From Streptomyces corallincola (lineage in GTDB: Bacteria > Actinomycetota > Actinomycetes > Streptomycetales > Streptomycetaceae), in the NCBI RefSeq assembly GCF_019104725.1, contig NZ_JAHRXF010000041.1:1-58480 (forward strand): DNA of 58,480 bases. The letters are read 5' to 3'. This document shows positions 8,496 to 18,850 of this stretch, piece after piece; within the stretch, counting starts at the first letter, position 1, and every line of letters starts with the position of its first letter. Made by a program: the position numbers and the translations under genes. Below the pieces are notes generated by a model. The model was not told where the DNA came from and searched no databases. It worked only from the letters and a program-made list of their open reading frames with translations.

Positions 8496-8517
8496 TTCTC
8501 CACCCACGGGTGGAGAA
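8496..8517. terminator. Hairpin between parE and the DUF1453 operon
   Basis: TTCTCCACC pairs with GGTGGAGAA around a four-base loop, and further pairs are possible outside one bulge. It lies downstream of parE on the same strand, just after a longer stem. Confidence 0.5.
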
Positions 8518-8518
8518 A

Positions 8519-8581
8519 GCCGCGTGGCCCGGCCGAACCCGCCCACCCGAGGGTGAAGCGAGGACGGTCGGGCCACGCGGC
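8519..8581 (-). terminator. Long-loop hairpin after parE
   Basis: GCCGCGTGGCCCG at 8519-8531 is perfectly complementary to 8569-8581, with a 37-base loop. It begins about 15 bases after the parE stop and is the first structure the parE message would meet. Confidence 0.5.
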
Positions 8582-8595
8582 GCGGCCGGCGTTGG

Positions 8596-10719
<2,124 letters not shown>

Positions 10720-11156
10720 GCGGTTCGCTCCTCGCTGAATTTCAGATGACCCCCTTGTGGGTAAGGGGGCGGCTTCGGTCGCCGCTCAGAGGGTACCGAG
10801 GCCTGGTAGAGCCGTTGTAACGCCACCCTCGTCGGGAAAACAGCCTAGTCCAGACTCGTATACGCGTTCGATCACTCGATGGAGTGAAGCACACATCACG
10901 TTCCATTGGAGGCATGAACCATTTAGGCTCCGGGCACGTCCTCAACAACAAACCGGCAACCCGGCCGGCAGGACGTGAACCGAGACAGCGCGAACCCGTA
11001 CGCACCAAGACGCACTACGGCACCTTCGCCGCCAACCGGCAGCAGACAGCCGCCCCGGAAAAATTCCTTCGAGGAAAAGCCACGAGCGGGAACGTTTTCG
11101 GACTGGTTGGATGTTGACCCTGGTACGACAGCTCGTCGAGCTAGAGAAGAGGCGAC
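10720..11156. other. Intergenic region between parE and the DUF7455 gene
   Basis: This 437-bp region must hold the divergent promoters of parE (-) and the DUF7455 gene (+). A short inverted repeat TCACTC-N4-GAGTGA lies at 10872-10887. Open frames at 10884-11117 (with a TTA codon) and 10975-11160 have mixed third-position composition and I do not call them genes. The 3' part (about 11030-11110) is AT-richer than the surroundings. Confidence 0.4.
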
Positions 11157-11387
11157 GTGACTACTGTTCTGACCCCCGCGAGCCCGCTGACGGCCGCCGA
11201 CCGCTGCGACCGCTGCGGCGCCCAGGCATACCTGCGTGTCGTGCTGCTCAGCGGCGGAGAACTGCTCTTCTGCGCCCACCACGGTCGCAAGTTCGAGCCG
11301 GAACTCAAGAAGATCGCCGCTGAGATACAGGACGAGACCGAGCGGCTCACCGCCGTTCCGGACACGACGTCCGAAGATGAGCGCTGA
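11157..11387 (+). CDS. DUF7455 small zinc-ribbon-like protein
   Basis: This 76-residue protein carries CDRCGAQAYLRVVL followed by LFCAHHGRKFEPEL: a Cys pair and a later Cys-His-His that could bind zinc. The family is conserved next to hrdB in Streptomyces (from memory) and annotated only as DUF7455. The GTG start has GAAGAGG upstream. A perfect 16-bp stem terminator follows about 40 bases after the stop. The role is unknown; the position beside the principal sigma gene and the metal-binding pattern would suit a small nucleic-acid-associated protein, but this is not shown. Confidence 0.9.
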   Translation: MTTVLTPASPLTAADRCDRCGAQAYLRVVLLSGGELLFCAHHGRKFEPELKKIAAEIQDETERLTAVPDTTSEDER

Positions 11388-11429
11388 ACCTCGCACACAC
11401 GACGAGCCAGCCCCGGCACAGGCCGGTGA

Positions 11430-11466
11430 ACGGGCGGTCGCTCCCTTCTCGGGAGCGACCGCCCGT
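11430..11466. terminator. Bidirectional terminator, 16-bp perfect stem
   Basis: The arm ACGGGCGGTCGCTCCC pairs fully across a five-base loop (TTCTC). It lies between the convergent DUF7455 and protease genes and would serve both. Confidence 0.85.
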
Positions 11467-11501
11467 GCTCATGTCCGGGGCCCGCTCCGGGCCCCCTCGG
11501 G

Positions 11502-12335
11502 TCAGCCCTGCGGCACGTCCAGTGCGTGCAGCGCGTCGGAGACGCGGGTGTAGACGCCGGGGCTGCCCGCCCGGCCGCAGCCGCTGCCCCAGGACACCAG
11601 CCCGATGAGCTTCCCGGCGGCCACCAGCGGGCCCCCGCTGTCGCCCTGACAGGCGTCGGGGCCGCCCTGCTCCTCCCCGGCGCACAGCATGGAGGAGGCG
11701 CGGTAGGTGCCCTCGGGGCCGCCCGGGTAGGCGCGGGCGCACTCGTCGTCCGGCAGGACGTGCACATCGGCCGCGTGCAGGCGGCGCGCGTAGTCGCCGC
11801 CGCCCGTGAGGTCGCCCCAGCCGGAGACGCGGGCCTTGGTGCCCGGCGCGTAGGCGGGGTCGCCCGCCGCGGCCACCGGGACCACCGTGTCCTTCGGCAG
11901 CTCCCCCGCGAGGGTGAGCACGGCCCAGTCACCGGCGTTGGTGCCGGGGTCGTAGGCCGGGTTGACCTTGATGCTCCTGACGGCGATCTCGTGGCCGCCG
12001 CTGCCCAGCAGGTCCGTGCGGCCCGTGACGGCCTTGAGGTCGCGGGCCTGGTTCGGCGGCTTGCCGAGCACGTCGTCGCCCATGCAGTGGGCGGCGGTGA
12101 GCACGGTGGTCCGGGAGACCGCCACGCCACCGCAGAATTGCCCGGCCCGGGTACCCCCGAACCGGTCACGGCTGGTGAGCGCGACGGTCCAGGGGGCCTC
12201 GGAGATGTCGATCGGGAAGCCTCCGACCACCACGCTGTCGGCGGTCGCGGGCGCCGCTCCCACCAGGGGTATGGCGGACAGCGCGGCCGTCAGGACAAGC
12301 GGTGCGGCCACTGCGCGGACAGGGATGCGGCGCAT
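11502..12335 (-). CDS. Secreted trypsin-like serine protease (S1 family)
   Basis: This 277-residue protein begins with a Sec signal peptide (basic MRRIPVRAV, a hydrophobic core, and APATADS as probable cleavage region). The mature part opens with VVVGGFPIDISEAPWTVAL, like the activated N-terminus of trypsins. The catalytic triad is His in LTAAHC, Asp in DWAVLTL and Ser in CQGDSGGPL. Asp six residues before the Ser (PDACQGDSGG) predicts trypsin-like preference for Arg or Lys. Several Cys pairs suit disulfides. It lies downstream of hrdB on the same strand but is separated from it by a strong hairpin, so it is probably its own transcription unit. The natural substrate is unknown. Confidence 0.93.
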   Translation of the reverse strand: MRRIPVRAVAAPLVLTAALSAIPLVGAAPATADSVVVGGFPIDISEAPWTVALTSRDRFGGTRAGQFCGGVAVSRTTVLTAAHCMGDDVLGKPPNQARDLKAVTGRTDLLGSGGHEIAVRSIKVNPAYDPGTNAGDWAVLTLAGELPKDTVVPVAAAGDPAYAPGTKARVSGWGDLTGGGDYARRLHAADVHVLPDDECARAYPGGPEGTYRASSMLCAGEEQGGPDACQGDSGGPLVAAGKLIGLVSWGSGCGRAGSPGVYTRVSDALHALDVPQG

Positions 12336-12401
12336 GCGTACTCCTCACTCCGGGTCGTATCGGAACACCCACAGTGATCCAGGGCCGCGAGGCGCGCAGC
12401 G

Positions 12402-12437
12402 CGAAGGCCCGGCCCCGCGCGGGGTTCCGGGCCTTCG
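12402..12437. terminator. Terminator hairpin after hrdB
   Basis: CGAAGGCCCGG pairs with CCGGGCCTTCG, and the 14-base interval contains the palindrome CCCCGCGCGGGG, giving an almost fully paired structure. It lies 15 bases downstream of the hrdB stop and separates hrdB from the protease gene. Confidence 0.8.
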
Positions 12438-12452
12438 TGTCACTCGAACGGA

Positions 12453-14000
12453 CTAGTCGAGGTAGTCGCGCAGGACCTGCGAACGCGACGGGTGGCGCAG
12501 CTTCGACATCGTCTTGGACTCGATCTGGCGAATCCGCTCACGCGTGACGCCGTAGACCTTGCCGATCTCGTCCAGGGTCTTCGGCTGGCCGTCGGTCAGG
12601 CCGAAGCGCATGGAGACCACGCCCGCCTCACGCTCGGACAGGGTGTCCAGGACGGAGTGGAGCTGCTCCTGCAGCAGCGTGAAGCTGACCGCGTCGGCGG
12701 GCACGACGGCCTCGGAGTCCTCGATGAGGTCACCGAACTCGCTGTCACCGTCCTCGCCCAGCGGGGTGTGCAGCGAGATGGGCTCGCGGCCGTACTTCTG
12801 GACCTCGATGACCTTCTCCGGGGTCATGTCGAGTTCCTTGGCCAGCTCCTCCGGGGTGGGCTCGCGGCCCAGGTCCTGGAGCATCTGGCGCTGCACGCGG
12901 GCGAGCTTGTTGATGACCTCGACCATGTGCACCGGGATACGGATGGTGCGGGCCTGGTCGGCCATCGCGCGGGTGATCGCCTGCCGGATCCACCAGGTGG
13001 CGTACGTGGAGAACTTGTAGCCCTTGGTGTAGTCGAACTTCTCGACGGCGCGGATCAGACCGAGGTTGCCCTCCTGGATGAGGTCCAGGAACAGCATGCC
13101 GCGGCCGGTGTAGCGCTTGGCCAGCGAGACCACGAGGCGGAGGTTGGCCTCCAGCAGGTGGTTCTTGGCACGGCGGCCGTCCTCGGCGATGATCTCCAGC
13201 TCGCGCTTGAGCTTGGGGGCAAGCTTGTCCTCGGTGGACAGCTTGTCCTCGGCGAAGAGACCGGCCTCGATGCGCTTGGCGAGTTCGACCTCCTGCTCGG
13301 CGTTGAGGAGGGGGACCTTGCCGATCTGCTTCAGGTAGTCCTTGACCGGGTCGGCGGTGGCACCGGCCGCGGCGACCTGCTGCGCGGGCGCGTCGTCCTC
13401 GTCCTCGTCGGACAGGACGAAGCCCGCGTTCTCGGTGGTGCCCTCCGGCTCGTCGGAGGCCTTGGTGTCCTCGAGGACCTCTTCCTCAAGGACCTCGGCG
13501 TCGTCCTTCTTGCCGGTGGTCTTCTTGGCCGCCGTCTTCTTGGCGACGGTCTTCTTCGCGACCGTCTTCTTCGCGGCGGTCTTCTTGGCCGCTGCCGCCT
13601 TCTTGGCGGGGGTGGCCTCGTCGGTGGCGTCGTCGTCGGCCAGGTCGGCGGAGACGGACGGGGCCGCCGTGGTGGCGGTGGCCTTCCGGGTCGTCACCGT
13701 CTTGGCCGCGACCGTCTTGGTGGCGGTGCGCTTGGCGGGACTCTTCGCTGCGACGCTCTTGCGGGTGCGCTTGGGCTCTGCTGCACTGACCATCAGCGTC
13801 ACACCCTCTTCCTCGAGGATCTGGTTGAGGCTGCGCAGTACGTTCTTCCACTGAGTGGCCGGAATCTGGTCAGCTTCGAAGGCCCGACGCACGTCGTCGC
13901 CGGCGATCTGCCCCTCAGCCTTTCCCCGCTCAATGAGCGCCATGACAGAGACGGACTCGGCGATCTCAGGCGGGAGCGTACGGGATGTGCTGGCCGACAC
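12453..14000 (-). CDS. hrdB: Principal RNA polymerase sigma factor HrdB
   Basis: This 515-residue sigma-70 family group 1 factor directs housekeeping transcription. The first 70 residues (SASTSRTLPPEIAESVSVMA onward) match HrdB as I recall it. Residues about 75-185 are a Lys/Ala/Thr-rich segment with repeats of the KKTVAKKTAA type, then an acidic stretch. Region 1.2 (DPVKDYLKQIGKVPLL), region 2 (NLGLIRAVEKFDYTKGYKFS, then TYATWWIRQAI), region 3 and region 4 (GVTRERIRQIESKTMSKLRH) are intact. The GTG at 14000 is chosen because GAGAGG lies seven bases upstream and because it matches the known HrdB N-terminus; the frame is open further upstream. A sigma-R-like promoter motif lies upstream. Confidence 0.97.
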   Translation of the reverse strand: MSASTSRTLPPEIAESVSVMALIERGKAEGQIAGDDVRRAFEADQIPATQWKNVLRSLNQILEEEGVTLMVSAAEPKRTRKSVAAKSPAKRTATKTVAAKTVTTRKATATTAAPSVSADLADDDATDEATPAKKAAAAKKTAAKKTVAKKTVAKKTAAKKTTGKKDDAEVLEEEVLEDTKASDEPEGTTENAGFVLSDEDEDDAPAQQVAAAGATADPVKDYLKQIGKVPLLNAEQEVELAKRIEAGLFAEDKLSTEDKLAPKLKRELEIIAEDGRRAKNHLLEANLRLVVSLAKRYTGRGMLFLDLIQEGNLGLIRAVEKFDYTKGYKFSTYATWWIRQAITRAMADQARTIRIPVHMVEVINKLARVQRQMLQDLGREPTPEELAKELDMTPEKVIEVQKYGREPISLHTPLGEDGDSEFGDLIEDSEAVVPADAVSFTLLQEQLHSVLDTLSEREAGVVSMRFGLTDGQPKTLDEIGKVYGVTRERIRQIESKTMSKLRHPSRSQVLRDYLD

Positions 14001-14114
14001 GAACAACCTCTCGGAACGTTGGAAAGCGGCTTCCGGCCCCGTCCACAGTGGACCGGAGCCGACCACCGGCCTGGGGATGGGCCGACGGAGCGGGCGGGAG
14101 CCGGGAGGATGCAC

Positions 14115-14140
14115 AGCGCCTGTGACGGCGTCCGTATTCC
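14115..14140 (-). promoter_or_regulatory. Sigma-R-like promoter candidate of hrdB
   Basis: Read on the minus strand, GGAAT is followed by 18 bases and then GCT, about 115 bases before the hrdB start codon. The sigma-R consensus is GGAAT-N18-GTT, and one of the two hrdB promoters in S. coelicolor is known to use sigma-R. The -10 half has one mismatch, so this is a candidate only. Confidence 0.5.
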
Positions 14141-14309
14141 CTCCGCGACTGTCACCTCTTAGGTCATCGCACTGCTTCCGGGAGCGTTACGCCCAATCTG
14201 CGTGGCCCGAGTCACACCGCGTAGGCGATCAAAAAAGAGCAGACACGGACAAAGAGCCATCGCCGCACTGTCGATCATGATCGTCCGGCATACGGCCCCA
14301 GCCACCGCC

Positions 14310-14420
14310 GGACCGATCACCCCACACGGGACCGATCACCGCGGGGGCCGATCGGCGCGGGGCCAATCACCGCGGGGCCGGTCGCCACCGGGGCGGCCAC
14401 CGCCGGGCCGATCGCCGCGC
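14310..14420. repeat. Degenerate 15-17-bp tandem repeats
   Basis: Six to seven successive copies of a unit like GGGACCGATCACCGCGG occur in this intergenic stretch, drifting in sequence and length. They lie between the hrdB promoter region and the end of the GntR-family gene. No protein is encoded in a convincing frame. Confidence 0.6.
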
Positions 14421-14542
14421 CGCCGGACCCGTCGGACTCCCCCGCTGCCCGACGCCGCCCGGCGGCGGCCGGTTCCCTCTCCCGCCGCCACCGGAGGACC
14501 GGGGCCGCGGGGTACCGGCGACCGCTCCGCCCGCCGCGGGTG

Positions 14543-15430
14543 TCAGTGCTCGCGCGGGGCGGGGACGACGCGCTCCACCTCGGGGTGGACGATCAGCAGC
14601 TGGCGCATCGCGGTCTCGGCGGCGGTACCGTCGCCGGTGCCGAGCGCGTCCACGATCCGCGCGTGCACCGCGAGGCAGGACTCGTTGGGGCGGTCGCACG
14701 CGGTGACCGGGCCGCCGGAGACCTGCAGCGCGGCGGAGACGATGCCCGACAGGTGCTCCAGCATGCGGTTGCCCGCGACCTGGATGAGCAGCCCGTGGAA
14801 CTCGTTGTCGGCACGGGAGAAGGTGAGGGCGTCGCCCTGCGCCATCGCGTGGCCCATGATCTCCACCATGTCGGACAGGCGCTGCTGCACCTCCTCGCGG
14901 CCGTGGCCCGCGGCGAGACGCGCGGCGAGCGGCTCGATCGTCAGGCGCAGCTCACTCAGCTCACGGCGCTGGTCGTCGCGCTGCGGCCCGAACGCCCGCC
15001 ATTCGATGATGTCCGGGTCGAGCAGATTCCAGTCGCTGACCGGGCGCACCCGGGTGCCGACGTTGGGGCGAGCGCTGACCAGCCCCTTCGCCTCCAGCAC
15101 GCGGAGGGACTCGCGGACGACGGTCCGGGACACCTCGAAACGCTGGCCGATCTCCTCGGGGACCAGCGGGCGGTCGGCCCCGAGGTCGCCCGAGACGATC
15201 ATCTGACCGAGCTGCTGGACGAGCTGGCCGTGCAGGCCGCGGCCACGGCTCCCGGCGGTACGGCGGCCGACACGGCCCAGTTCGGTGTCGCCCCCGTCCC
15301 ACACGGGTGCGGCGACGCGGTCGGCCATCGCGGCGTCGGCGTAGGGGTAGCGGTCGAGTTCGCCCGGTCCGGTCAGACCCGAGTCTGCGGAGCGGGCGGC
15401 GGTCATCATGGTGTGCGCAAGGGTACTCAC
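14543..15430 (-). CDS. GntR-family transcriptional regulator, FCD subfamily
   Basis: This 295-residue regulator has a winged helix-turn-helix (GDLGADRPLVPEEIGQRFEV, then SRTVVRESLRVLEAKGL) in the middle third and an all-alpha FCD domain (ELSELRLTIEPLAARLAAGH, then DNEFHGLLIQVAGNRML with the metal/ligand-binding histidines). FCD regulators bind organic acids or sugar acids and usually repress neighbouring catabolic or transport genes; no such target lies directly next to it. A hydrophilic N-terminal extension of about 60 residues is unusual for the family. The GTG at 15430 is preferred over an in-frame start at 15484; ATG codons at 15409 and 15406 are alternatives, and no start has a strong ribosome binding site. 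Confidence 0.88.
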   Translation of the reverse strand: MSTLAHTMMTAARSADSGLTGPGELDRYPYADAAMADRVAAPVWDGGDTELGRVGRRTAGSRGRGLHGQLVQQLGQMIVSGDLGADRPLVPEEIGQRFEVSRTVVRESLRVLEAKGLVSARPNVGTRVRPVSDWNLLDPDIIEWRAFGPQRDDQRRELSELRLTIEPLAARLAAGHGREEVQQRLSDMVEIMGHAMAQGDALTFSRADNEFHGLLIQVAGNRMLEHLSGIVSAALQVSGGPVTACDRPNESCLAVHARIVDALGTGDGTAAETAMRQLLIVHPEVERVVPAPREH

Positions 15431-15592
15431 GGAACCTTTGTCGGCTCCGGTTCCAACTCCCTTGAGGTCTTTGGTGAAAAGCACACGAAAGGGTGATCGC
15501 TCACCCCGTCGTAATTGACGCCTTATCGGAAAGAAGCGTGCGTTCTCCGGGGAGTTGTGCGCAGACCCGGGCGGGAAGCGACCGACGGGCGG

Positions 15593-17743
15593 TCACCCGA
15601 CCCTGGTGCGCAGCGTGCCGAACAGGTACGCGCCGAGCAGTCCGGCGAGCGACAACGACATGGCCCAGCCGACGGGTTGGGCGACGACGCGGAGCAGCGC
15701 GAGCAGGTAGCGCTCGCCGCCGAAGGGCCACTGGAGCAGCATGAGTTCGCGCATGCGTTCCGGCAGTCCGGCGGCCATCCGCACCGCCGGTTCGCGCAGC
15801 GTCCAGTGCACGGCGGGAACGACGACCACGGGTACGGCGAGCACGGCGGCGAGTCCGGCGGTGGTGGAGCGGAAGACCCCGGCGGCGAGGACACCGGCCC
15901 AGGCGCAGCCGGTCACCAGCGCGAACCAACTCGTGGTCGCGGAGAGCCAGTCGGCGGGGATACGGGTCATCTCGCCGCCGTGCAGGAGGTAGAGCACCTC
16001 GGCGTCGCAGCCGAGGGTGAGGAACGCGAGCAGGACGGCGGTGGCGCCGGAGACCAGGAGTTTCGCGGCGAGCAGTCCGAGGCGCCGGGGCACGGTGCCC
16101 CGGTCGGCGGCGAGCGCCGGGTGCCGGAACTCGTCGCCGAAGGCCAGCGCGCCGAGCAGTCCGGCGGCGAACGCGGCGGGCGGCAGCGGGAACCCGGCGG
16201 GCCAGGCCGCGAACAGCCGCGCCTGCGGGGTGTGTCCGAGCCGGGCGAGCAGAACGGCGGTGAGCACGGAGGCGATCAGCGCGGCGCCGCAGACCAGGAA
16301 GCCGGTGCCGATGCCGGAGACGCGCCGCAGCTCGTAGCGCAGGGGGCGCAGCGGGCTGCGCGCGGGGCGGACGTCGATCGGGGGCGGGAGCGGGGAGGCG
16401 GGGTCGAGGGCGAAGGCGGCCACGGCGGGCGCGGGGGGCCGCGGCGCTTCCCCGTCCGGGGCGCCGTCGCCGTCGCCCCGCGCGTTCTGGTCGGCGGGCG
16501 CGGGGGGTGCGGTGGTGCCTCCGGTGGCGCGGTTGCGGGCACCGGGGACCGTCGCAGGGGCGGGCAGGGTGTCCACGGCGGTGGTGCTCCGGGGAGCGGT
16601 CCCGGTGCCGGGTTCGGGTGCGGTGGTAGGTGCGGAGGCGGCCCGGTCGGTCTCGGGGCGGGTGATCCTGCCCGCGCCGGTGTCCGCGGTGTCGGTCGCG
16701 CCGACGACCCCGGCCTCGGCCTCGGCTTCGATTCCGGCGGTGTGGCGCTCGGCGTCCGCGGAAGATCGTTTCGCTTCCGGCGCGAGTGCTCCGGCTCCGG
16801 TGGTCGTTCGCGCCTGGTCGTCGCGGGGGTGTTCACCGCTGCCGGTCCGGGGGTCCCGCCGGTCGCGGGAGCCCGCGTCGCCCACCTCGTCCGCGAGCTG
16901 GTGTACGAGGATGCCGTGCCGGTACGCGGTGTCGCCCACGTCGGCGGTCGTACTGCCGTACACCGAGAGGCGGTTGCCGCCCTCGCTGATCACCTCGACG
17001 GAACGGCGGCCGACGCGCGCCTCCTTGGTGAGCAGTGCGGCGAGCCGGGCGGCGTGCGGGCTGCGGACGGCGACGCGGGGGCGCAGCCGGGTGCGCGCGA
17101 AGTCCCCCGCCTCCTGGTCGGCGACCAGCCGACCGGCGTCGAGGCTGACGACCCGGTCGGCGTTGCGCGCGGCCTCCTTGGAGTCGGCGGTCGTGCAGAG
17201 CACGGTGCCGCCCTGGGCGGCATGGGCGCGCAACATGCCGTGCAGCCAGCGGGCCTCTCGGGGGGACAGCCCCTCGGTGGGGGCGTCCAGGACGAGTGTG
17301 TGCGGGTCGGTGAGCAGGGCGCAGGCCAGTCCGAGGCGGCGGTCCAGGCCGCGCGCGAGGGTGCCGAGCCGCTCCTCGCGGAAGCTGACCAGCCCGACCG
17401 CTTCGAGCATCTCGTCCGCGCGCCGGGCGGACACTCCGGCCGCCGCGCACAGCATCCGCAGATGGCCCCGGACCGAGCGGGCGGGGTGTCCGGGCACGTC
17501 ACCGAGGAGTACGCCGACCTCGTGGGCGGGGTGGGGCATGTGGTGCAGGGGGCGGCCCCTGAAGTGCGTGACACCCCGGCCCTGCTGGAGTTCGAGCATC
17601 AGCCGGAGCGCGGTCGTCTTGCCCGCGCCGGACGCCCCGAGCAGTACGGTCACCTGGCCCGCGCGCGCCTCGAAGGAGAGGTCGTCCAGGGCGGACAGGT
17701 GCGCCTTGCGGGGGATGCTGGTCAGTCCGAAGGCCTCGATCAC
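15593..17743 (-). CDS. ABC transporter: ATPase fused to membrane domain by a long disordered linker
   Basis: Residues 1-210 of this 716-residue protein form an ABC ATPase: Walker A GASGAGKTT near residue 37, Walker B TLVLDAPTEG near 150. The signature position reads LARGLDRRLGLA rather than LSGGQ, so it is degenerate. Residues 290-455 are rich in Pro, Ala, Thr and charged residues and look disordered. From about 470 there are five to six hydrophobic segments resembling an ABC-2 type permease. The GTG start is weakly supported. It resembles Streptomyces ATPases near hrdB whose substrate is unknown. The upstream Nudix regulator gene runs the same way but is separated by 144 bp with a hairpin. 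Confidence 0.8.
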   Translation of the reverse strand: MIEAFGLTSIPRKAHLSALDDLSFEARAGQVTVLLGASGAGKTTALRLMLELQQGRGVTHFRGRPLHHMPHPAHEVGVLLGDVPGHPARSVRGHLRMLCAAAGVSARRADEMLEAVGLVSFREERLGTLARGLDRRLGLACALLTDPHTLVLDAPTEGLSPREARWLHGMLRAHAAQGGTVLCTTADSKEAARNADRVVSLDAGRLVADQEAGDFARTRLRPRVAVRSPHAARLAALLTKEARVGRRSVEVISEGGNRLSVYGSTTADVGDTAYRHGILVHQLADEVGDAGSRDRRDPRTGSGEHPRDDQARTTTGAGALAPEAKRSSADAERHTAGIEAEAEAGVVGATDTADTGAGRITRPETDRAASAPTTAPEPGTGTAPRSTTAVDTLPAPATVPGARNRATGGTTAPPAPADQNARGDGDGAPDGEAPRPPAPAVAAFALDPASPLPPPIDVRPARSPLRPLRYELRRVSGIGTGFLVCGAALIASVLTAVLLARLGHTPQARLFAAWPAGFPLPPAAFAAGLLGALAFGDEFRHPALAADRGTVPRRLGLLAAKLLVSGATAVLLAFLTLGCDAEVLYLLHGGEMTRIPADWLSATTSWFALVTGCAWAGVLAAGVFRSTTAGLAAVLAVPVVVVPAVHWTLREPAVRMAAGLPERMRELMLLQWPFGGERYLLALLRVVAQPVGWAMSLSLAGLLGAYLFGTLRTRVG

Positions 17744-17844
17744 CTTCAGGAAGATAGTGCCCTTTGTCCTGTTTTCCGGGTATCGCCCGATCTGTTGTTT
17801 CGGTGGCGCGCAAGTCGGGGGGCCGTCACCTGCGCCGGACGGGT

Positions 17845-17873
17845 GAACGGGCGTGGGCCCACACCCGCCGTTC
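17845..17873. terminator. Hairpin after the Nudix regulator gene
   Basis: GAACGG at 17845 pairs with CCGTTC at 17868, enclosing the perfect palindrome GTGGGCCCAC. It lies just downstream of the Nudix gene stop, upstream of the ABC gene on the same strand. Confidence 0.5.
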
Positions 17874-17887
17874 GGGTTTCGGGCCCC

Positions 17888-18646
17888 TCAGACCTCGGGA
17901 CGGAGCATCGGCGGGTTGAGCAGGGTGGCCCCGCCCGCCCGGAACAGCTGCGCAGGACGGCCGCCCTGGCGGGTGGTCGTACCGCCCGTCGGGACGAGGA
18001 AGCCAGGGGTGCCGGTCACCTTGCGGTGGAAGTTGCGCGGGTCGAGGGCCACGCCCCAGACCGCTTCGTAGACGCGGCGCAGCTCGCCGACCGTGAACTC
18101 GGGCGGGCAGAACGCCGTGGCCAGCGACGAGTATTCAATCTTGGAGCGGGCCCGCTCCACGCCGTCCGCGAGGATGCGGGCGTGGTCGAAGGCGAGCGGG
18201 GCCGCCGGTTCGCCGTCCCGGCCGTAACCGGCCCGGTCGAGCAGTTCCTCGACCGGCGCCCACCGGGCGTTGCTCGCGTCTCCGCCCGCCCGGGGTGCGG
18301 GCAGGTCGGGCGCGAGGGCGAGGTGGGCGACGCTGACGACCCGCATCCGGGGGTCACGGTCCGGGTCGCCGTAGGTGGCGAGCTGTTCCAGGTGCGCGCC
18401 GTTGTCCTGGGCCTCGGCCTCCGGATCGTGGGCGCACAGCCCGGTCTCCTCGGCCAGCTCGCGGGCCGCCGCCTGGGCCAGATCCTCGTCGTCCCGCACG
18501 AAACCGCCGGGCAGCGCCCAGCGCCCCTGGAAGGGAGCCTCCCCCCTGCGTACCGCCAGCGCGCACAGCGCGTGACGGCGCACGGTCAGTACGACCAGAT
18601 CCACGGTGACGGCGAAGGGCGGGAAGGCTGACGGGTCGTAGGACAT
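17888..18646 (-). CDS. Nudix-domain regulator or hydrolase of the NrtR type
   Basis: Residues 10-140 of this 252-residue protein form a Nudix fold with an intact Nudix box: G-x5-E-x7-REUxEExGU is matched by GFVRDDE, then seven residues, then RELAEETGL. Residues 150-240 (FDHARILADGVERARSKIEY, then FTVGELRRVYEAVWG, and RNFHRKVTGTPGFLVPTG) match the C-terminal winged helix of NrtR, the ADP-ribose-responsive regulator of NAD metabolism. An intact Nudix box suggests that hydrolase activity may remain. A perfect inverted repeat 14 bp upstream of the ATG suggests autoregulation. No NAD biosynthesis genes lie next to it. Confidence 0.85.
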   Translation of the reverse strand: MSYDPSAFPPFAVTVDLVVLTVRRHALCALAVRRGEAPFQGRWALPGGFVRDDEDLAQAAARELAEETGLCAHDPEAEAQDNGAHLEQLATYGDPDRDPRMRVVSVAHLALAPDLPAPRAGGDASNARWAPVEELLDRAGYGRDGEPAAPLAFDHARILADGVERARSKIEYSSLATAFCPPEFTVGELRRVYEAVWGVALDPRNFHRKVTGTPGFLVPTGGTTTRQGGRPAQLFRAGGATLLNPPMLRPEV

Positions 18647-18659
18647 GCGGCGATCATAG

Positions 18660-18674
18660 TCGTCTTCCTGACGA
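18660..18674. promoter_or_regulatory. Operator-like inverted repeat TCGTC-N5-GACGA
   Basis: The perfect 5-5-5 inverted repeat ends 14 bases before the start codon of the Nudix/NrtR-like gene, in an AT-richer patch. Position and symmetry suggest an autoregulatory site. Confidence 0.5.
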
Positions 18675-18750
18675 TAAACACTCCGTTCGTCGGGCTCTCA
18701 CCTGGGCGCCGCCCTGCGGACTTCGGGGCGGGGGCGAGGGGGCGGGCGCC

Positions 18751-18850
18751 GGGGCGCGGGCAGGGCGGCGGGTCCGAGAGGGCAGGGGGCCGCGGGGGCG
18801 CGGGCAGGGCGGCGGGTCCGAGAAGGCAGGGGGGCTGCGACGGCGCGGGC
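18751..18850. repeat. 44-bp GC-rich tandem repeat, about 2.3 copies
   Basis: Units start at 18751 and 18795, with a partial unit near 18840. Each begins GGGGCGCGGGCAGGGCGGCG. The first two copies are nearly identical for their first 29 bases, so the duplication is recent. It lies between two genes and no translation is convincing. Confidence 0.75.

Larger units (their letters stand above)
14001..14542. other. Intergenic region upstream of hrdB
   Basis: This 542-bp gap holds the hrdB promoter region (about 14001-14280), with an A6 run at 14231-14236, and a degenerate GC-rich tandem repeat (14310-14420). The remainder to 14542 follows the stop of the GntR-type gene and is very GC-rich without a clear gene. 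Confidence 0.5.

Noticed and set aside
10884..11160. Two short overlapping frames before the DUF7455 gene, one overlapping its start by GTGA
   Set aside because: Third-position composition is mixed, and neither has a well-spaced ribosome binding site or recognisable sequence; more likely a promoter region.
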